Notes under the pieces: model-generated
Seen by the model: the letters and a program-made list of their open reading frames with translations, nothing else
The model's database searches: none
What the model was told of the DNA's origin: nothing
Translations under genes and position numbers: made by a program
DNA from: Pelagomonas calceolata
Lineage: Eukaryota; Sar; Pelagophyceae; Pelagomonadales; Pelagomonadaceae
Reading direction: 5' to 3'
Assembly (NCBI GenBank): GCA_918797485.1
Contig: CAKKNE010000004.1
Coordinates: 2,666,001 to 2,730,000 of the forward strand
DNA length: 64,000 bases
In this document: positions 59,600 through 64,000 of the stretch, piece after piece
Layout of the letters: the number at the start of each line of letters is the position of its first letter
Numbering within the stretch: the first letter of the stretch is position 1

Positions 59600-61936
59600 A
59601 TGTCCGACGTGCCGGGTGCCTTCGCCGCGATGGCGCTCCAGCAGCAACAACCACTGGACAACGCCGTCGACGCGTCATCAAGACCGGAAGATTTATCATG
59701 CCCGTGCTGCTTCCGCCCCGGAAAGCTCTGCGACTCCTTCTCGCCGGAAGAAGCGCCCATGAAAATTAGAGGATTACGCGTCCTGATGGCCTCGCACGGC
59801 CTCGACGCTTACATCGTACCGAGCGGCGACGCCCACTCCTCAGAATACGTCGCGCCCTGCGACGAGCGGCGGGCCTGGCTCACGGGCTTTACGGGATCTG
59901 CTGGTACTGCTATTGTATCAATGAAAGAGGCGGCGCTGTGGACCGACGGAAGGTACTTCAACCAAGCGTCCACACAACTAGAAGGCTCGCCCTTCACACT
60001 GATGCGGCAGCACGAGCCGGGTGTACTGGACATGCCTGAATGGTGTCTTCAACAGGGTTCGAAGATCGGCATTTGTGGCGGTCTGTGTACGCTGCAGTTC
60101 TCCCAAAACTTCCGGGAGAAGGGTTTGGAGCTGGTACCGATCGCTACGGATTTCGTGGACGTGATCTGGGGCAGTCGCAGACCGAAGGTGCCCCGTAACC
60201 CGTGTCTGGAGCAGCCTCTCGCATTGACTGGTGAATCTGTGAAGAGCAAGTTGGAGAGAGTCAAGAAGGAGCTCAATGGTTCTGCGTTAGTCTTAAATGC
60301 CCTAGATCAGATCTGCTGGCTCACGAATTTACGAGGGTGCGACGTGGAATGCAACCCGGTCTTCTTCGCGTACGCCGTCGTGACGGACGAGCTCACGTTG
60401 TATTTGAGGTGTTTGGATCGGGAGCTATGTGGTAACGGCCTGGAGCAGCACGAATCAGATGAACGTATTGCGGTCTTGAAAGCGACGCTACTAGAACATT
60501 TCAGGAGCGAAGGTCTAGCTGCCAATCTGTTGCCTTACTCATCTTTCGACGCAGCGGAATGTGCCCAGCGATGTAGCGGTAGGAAAGTAGCCCTCGAGAA
60601 GGCGACATCTACGCTAGCGATGGCCGCGGCCATTCCTGAAGAACGTAGAGTGTTGGTGGACTGCTCGCCCGTCGAAATCTTCAAGGCCGTGAAGAACGAC
60701 GTCGAGATCGCGGGATTACGGAAGGCTGGGAGACGGGACTGCGCCGCGCTCGTCGGGTTCTACGGCTGGCTCGAGACGCGGCTGGGCCGCGTGGGCGGCG
60801 GCGTGCAAATTTCGGGCGCCTTCCCGTGACTGCGTCTGCTCGACGGCGTGAAGGTCGAACCACTGGTTGATTTCCACGCAACGAGAGCGTGTGTCGGGTC
60901 GCGGCGATGGCGTAGGGGTGGCGCCACACGCCATCGACGCGACCGCACCCCCGCACGCCATCGACGCGACGCCTGCTCGATGGCGTCTGACTGGTCGATG
61001 TCCGCGCAGGTCGACGAGTGCCAAGCGTGCGACGAAATTATGAGAAGAAGGCGCATGATGGGCGGCCCCCTCTACAAAGGTGATAGTTTTGACACCATTA
61101 GTAGCGTCGGTGCGAACGCGTCGATCATCCACTACAAACCTACACCTAATGATTGTGCGACCATAACAAACAAGGACGTCTACCTCTGCGACACCGGTGG
61201 TCAGTATGGAGACGGTACCACAGATATCACGAGGACGAATCATTTTGGGAAACCGTCCGAGGATGAAAGGAGGTGCTACACGCGAGTACTCCAGGGCCAC
61301 ATAGGGATGGCTCGAGCTGTTTTCCCCGAGGGCACTCCCGGGGTCATGTTCGACGCTCTCGCTCGAGCACCGTTGTGGCGAGATGGATTAAACTATTTAC
61401 ATGGCACGGGCCACGGCATGGGGAGTTACCTGAACGTCCACGAGGGCCCGTTCGGCGTCGGCGGCGGGGCGGTAACGGCAGATAAGCAGTTCGCCTTTCA
61501 CGCCGCGAAGCTGAGGTATCTGAATGAAATAAGGAGGGGCCACTACGTCAGTGACGAGCCGGGCTTCTACCAAGATGGCTCATTTGGGTTCCGCATCGAG
61601 TCGGACCTGGTCGCCGTGGTGGCGGAGACGAAGTACGCGTACGGTACGAGAGCTTGGCTCAAGTTCGAGTACCTGACGCCCTTGCCCTTTTCTCGGTCGC
61701 TGACGGACCCTTCTCTGTTACTCGAGGACGAAATACAGTGGATCGACGCCTTCCATTCTCAATGTTGGGCGACGGTGGCGCCGCTGTTGACTTCCAGTAA
61801 TTTGGATGATGCGCAGGACGCGGCTCGCGCGCGCCAGTGGCTCTGGCGCGAGACGCGGCCGCTGTCGGAGGAGGCGTGCCCGCCGGTGCCGCCCGCGATC
61901 GATCCCTCGAAGTGCCACAGCATCCTGGACTTCTAG
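59600..61936 (+). CDS. Xaa-Pro aminopeptidase (aminopeptidase P)
   Basis: Exons 59600-60802 and 61010-61936 give 709 aa. It removes the N-terminal residue before Pro. The N-domain starts MKIRGLRVLMASHGLDAYIV; the pita-bread domain has DTGGQYGDGTTDITRT (two metal Asp), GTGHGMGSYLNVHEGP (His), DEPGFY (Glu) and RIESDLV (Glu). It is the cytosolic XPNPEP1 type, with a 53-residue Cys-containing N-terminal extension and an extra stretch before DEPGFY. The intron is a composite of introner fragments. Confidence 0.94.
60803..61009. mobile_element. Composite introner fragments forming the aminopeptidase P intron
   Basis: 207-nt GT-AG intron. It contains one introner right end (CACTGGTTGATTTCCACGCA, 60870-60889) followed by a second element-like segment with two CACGCCATCGACGCGAC motifs and an end GGTCGATGTCCGCGCAG. 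No 8-bp duplication is seen. Reads as at least two insertions or a rearranged copy. Confidence 0.75.
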
Positions 61937-62315
61937 GTCTCCGCGTCGTCGCCGTCGCCGTCGTCGTGTTTAGTGTAGTATATATATAGCTATCATCTGG
62001 GTCTCGCGTGCGCGCGCCGCGTTCTCATTTTTTTTTGTAATCTTACCGCGTTTCGTAGAATACGAGTATTAACACCATCAGCCCGCGATTTCTAATTCCC
62101 GGACGACTCGCGTGCAAACCCCGTCCGATTCGCTCTCCGACTCCGAGTCACTCTGTGAAAATGCGCTGAGTGCGCAAGGAGTTGTCGGTTCTACAAGCAA
62201 CTACAGCGCGCGTCTCCATCTATTTTCGAAATTGCGCGGCTGCGGTCCATCGCTTTGCACCGCGTTGCAGATTTCACATAGAGACCAGCCAGGTCAACTG
62301 CACATATTCTCCGCC
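61937..62315. other. Intergenic region
   Basis: 379 bp with a TA-rich run (TATATATATAG near 61980) and T9 near 62029, typical of a terminator/promoter junction between two plus-strand genes. No gene supported. Confidence 0.45.
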
Positions 62316-63251
62316 ATGGCCCACCCGGCTGCCCGCGCCGTTGTACATATTCTGTTGCTGTGGGCGCGGCACGCGGCGGGAGGACCTCCCGACCACGCGT
62401 GCGTGGCGACCTGCTTCGGCGCATCATGTGACCATTGGGACGGCGGCGCGTGGGGCACCTGTGCGGACCTCGAGGCGACGTACGGCTGCGACTGCACCGG
62501 CTGCGAGTGTGATGGTGCGTACCCGGCGTCGTAAACCACAACACGCCATCGACGCGACGCATCGACCCACGCAGGCTGTCCCCAAGCGCCGTGCGACAAC
62601 CCGCTCTTCGACGCGGACGAGTGTCCGACGGCCGGCGACGCTACCTGCGACCCCGAGCTCAACGACGCCACCTGCGCCTACGACGGCGGCGACTGCTGCG
62701 CGTCGACGTGTCAAGGCGTGAACTGCGGTCCTTTCGACTGCCGCGACCCGGCCGAGGCCCGGCACCACGACGCACAACATGCCGAGGACGACCGCTGGCG
62801 CCAGCGCGGCCGCCGCGGCGTGAGCGGCGGCCTCGTCATCGTGATCATATTGGCGGTGGGGACCGCAGTGAGCTGTTGGCTGCGGCACAAAAGGTCCGTG
62901 CGGCTCGAGGCGATCCGAATGGCGATAAAGGAACGACCCGTCGGGGACGGCGACATTGCCGCTGCGGCAGCGATGGTCGCGACGCTCTCGCGGGACGTGT
63001 CGGGGGCCGAGTTCAGTGAGGAGGTGTGCCCGATTTGCCTCTACGAGCTCTGCGACGGCGACCACGGCCGCGAGGAGGCGGGCCTCGACGACGACGCGGT
63101 CGTCCTGCCGTGCGCCCACGCGTTCCACGGCCGCTGCCTCCGGCCCTGGTTCGCGTTGGCCTACTCGGACGCGCTGCGGGCGGGCGAGGCGCCGACCCTC
63201 GCGTGCCCGGTCTGCCGGGCCGTCGTGCCGGAAGGCGAGCCGGAAGCTTGA
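62316..63251 (+). CDS. LNR (Notch-type) receptor-like RING-H2 ubiquitin ligase
   Basis: Exons 62316-62514 and 62575-63251 give 291 aa. Signal peptide (AARAVVHILLLWARHA), a Cys-rich EGF-like or LNR region (CDNPLFDADECPTAGDATCD, CAYDGGDCC is the classic Lin-12/Notch repeat), one membrane helix (GGLVIVIILAVGTAVSCWL), then a cytosolic RING-H2 (CPICLYELCDGD, CAHAFHGRCLRPW, CPVC). It is probably a membrane E3 ligase facing the secretory pathway. The 60-nt intron contains ACGCCATCGACGCGACGC but no full introner ends. Confidence 0.9.
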
Positions 63252-63314
63252 TATTCGCTGTGTACATCGTGTCCCCATCCTCCCGTCTTATATTAATCAC
63301 AAGCAACATTAATA

Positions 63315-64000
63315 CTACCGCGCCGCGTCAAGCGCGGCGAGGATACATGCGTCTTCTCCAACGTCCGACGCGGGGCCAGGCGCGCACGCGCGCCCAAGCG
63401 GTTTGTCGGGCGCGAGGCCGCCGCGCGCGGCCGCCGGATCGCGAAGGTCGGCGAGCGTCGCTGGCGCTAAGTGTTTCTGGCGCGGACTCAGGAGCTCGGC
63501 GACGGTCAGGCGGAGCGCGCCGCCGTCCGGGAGCGGAAAGGCGTGCTGCACGAGCGCCTTGCCGAAGGTGCGCTCGCCGACGAATGTCGCGACGCCGTTG
63601 TCGCGCAGGGCGCTGGCGAATGCCTCGGCGGCCGACGCGGTCCCGCGGTTCGCCACCAACACCACCTTCGTCGGCGGCCGCGGCGCGGCGCCGGCCGGAG
63701 CTCGCGGGTAGAGGCGGTCCGTCCGAAATTCCTCGACGTCGTGGTCAGTATATTCCCCGCGCGAATTCGCCGTGAAGCAGAGCGGCGTCATGTCCTCGGC
63801 GCCGCCGCCGCGGGGCGGATGGAACGGCGCGGCGCGATATGCCCGGGTCGGCGGCAGAAAGTACGCGTCGTCGAAGAAGAGCGCGGACGCCCGGAGCGCC
63901 TCCTGCAGCTCGCCGCCGTTGTTGTTCCGGAGGTCCAGCACGAGCACGGGCGGCGCGTCGCGTTCGAGCAGCAGCGCCGCCAGTTTTGCGGCGGTCCCGC
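63315..64000 (-). CDS. C-terminal processing protease CtpA (5' partial)
   Basis: The frame is open to the right edge, so the gene continues beyond the window. The visible part is the S41 catalytic domain: LDLRNNNGG, ANRGTASAAEAFASAL (catalytic Ser) and VGERTFGKALVQ (catalytic Lys). In algae this class includes the lumenal D1 C-terminal processing protease; the leader and PDZ domain are not in the window, so the subtype is open. It converges on the RING ligase (63-bp spacer). Confidence 0.9.
   Translation of the reverse strand, partial: GTAAKLAALLLERDAPPVLVLDLRNNNGGELQEALRASALFFDDAYFLPPTRAYRAAPFHPPRGGGAEDMTPLCFTANSRGEYTDHDVEEFRTDRLYPRAPAGAAPRPPTKVVLVANRGTASAAEAFASALRDNGVATFVGERTFGKALVQHAFPLPDGGALRLTVAELLSPRQKHLAPATLADLRDPAAARGGLAPDKPLGRACAPGPASDVGEDACILAALDAAR

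Noticed and set aside
1-64000. tRNA, rRNA or CRISPR arrays
   Set aside because: I looked for T-loop motifs, rRNA-like blocks and regular spacer arrays and saw none; a covariance-model scan was not possible.

Overview
The window is nuclear DNA of a GC-rich, very compact eukaryotic alga, most likely a pelagophyte stramenopile (Aureococcus/Pelagomonas type). The reasons are a nuclear PsbU with a bipartite lumen leader, a violaxanthin de-epoxidase family enzyme, a selenocysteine MsrA, short introns, and above all introner elements: short inverted-repeat DNA transposons that sit exactly at introns. About 42 protein genes lie in 64 kb on both strands, often divergent or convergent with spacers of only tens of bases. 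The species is inferred from family knowledge, not proven by the sequence.

Layout. 1-5 kb: partial WW/coiled-coil protein and two membrane proteins. 5.2-11.4 kb: selenoprotein MsrA with its SECIS, RRM/RS splicing-type protein, PsbU, PhyH dioxygenase, RING protein, and a protein with a duplicated novel domain. 11.8-16.6 kb: choline-kinase-like protein without its catalytic Asp, inositol 5-phosphatase, and an Atg22/UMF1-like transporter. 16.7-24.7 kb: YCII protein, eIF5, Tma46-like protein, TMEM231, a charged coiled-coil protein and a short-chain dehydrogenase. 24.7-31.7 kb: ankyrin/U-box ligase, FG-GAP secreted protein, VDE-family enzyme, a complex III small subunit, a gluconokinase-like P-loop kinase and cytochrome c. 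32-45 kb: small membrane protein, unknown nuclear-type protein, shikimate dehydrogenase family enzyme, a tiny membrane ORF overlapping mARC, a G-DD membrane transporter, MSH1, GGPP synthase and a SANT protein. 44.7-45.1 kb: a MITE. 45.4-64 kb: large ankyrin protein, a glycosyltransferase-sulfotransferase fusion, unknown plastid-type protein, a thioesterase/SH3-like/malonyl-transacylase fusion, SRP54, aminopeptidase P, an LNR-TM-RING ligase and a partial C-terminal processing protease.

Three things stand out. (1) Eight introns in seven genes are introner elements, with 15-bp terminal inverted repeats (CTGTGTGGAAATCAA) and usually an 8-bp target-site duplication; the duplication supplies the 5' splice site (GT, or GC in two genes) and the element end supplies CAG. 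A ninth intron holds a composite. (2) MsrA has an in-frame TGA at its catalytic cysteine and a well-formed SECIS hairpin 11 nt after the stop. (3) Fourteen CTAG-N12-16-CTAG motifs lie 50-300 bp upstream of start codons and none lies in a convergent spacer, which suggests a promoter-architecture signal. Genes were assembled across introns by matching reading-frame phase and family alignment from memory; no search was run.
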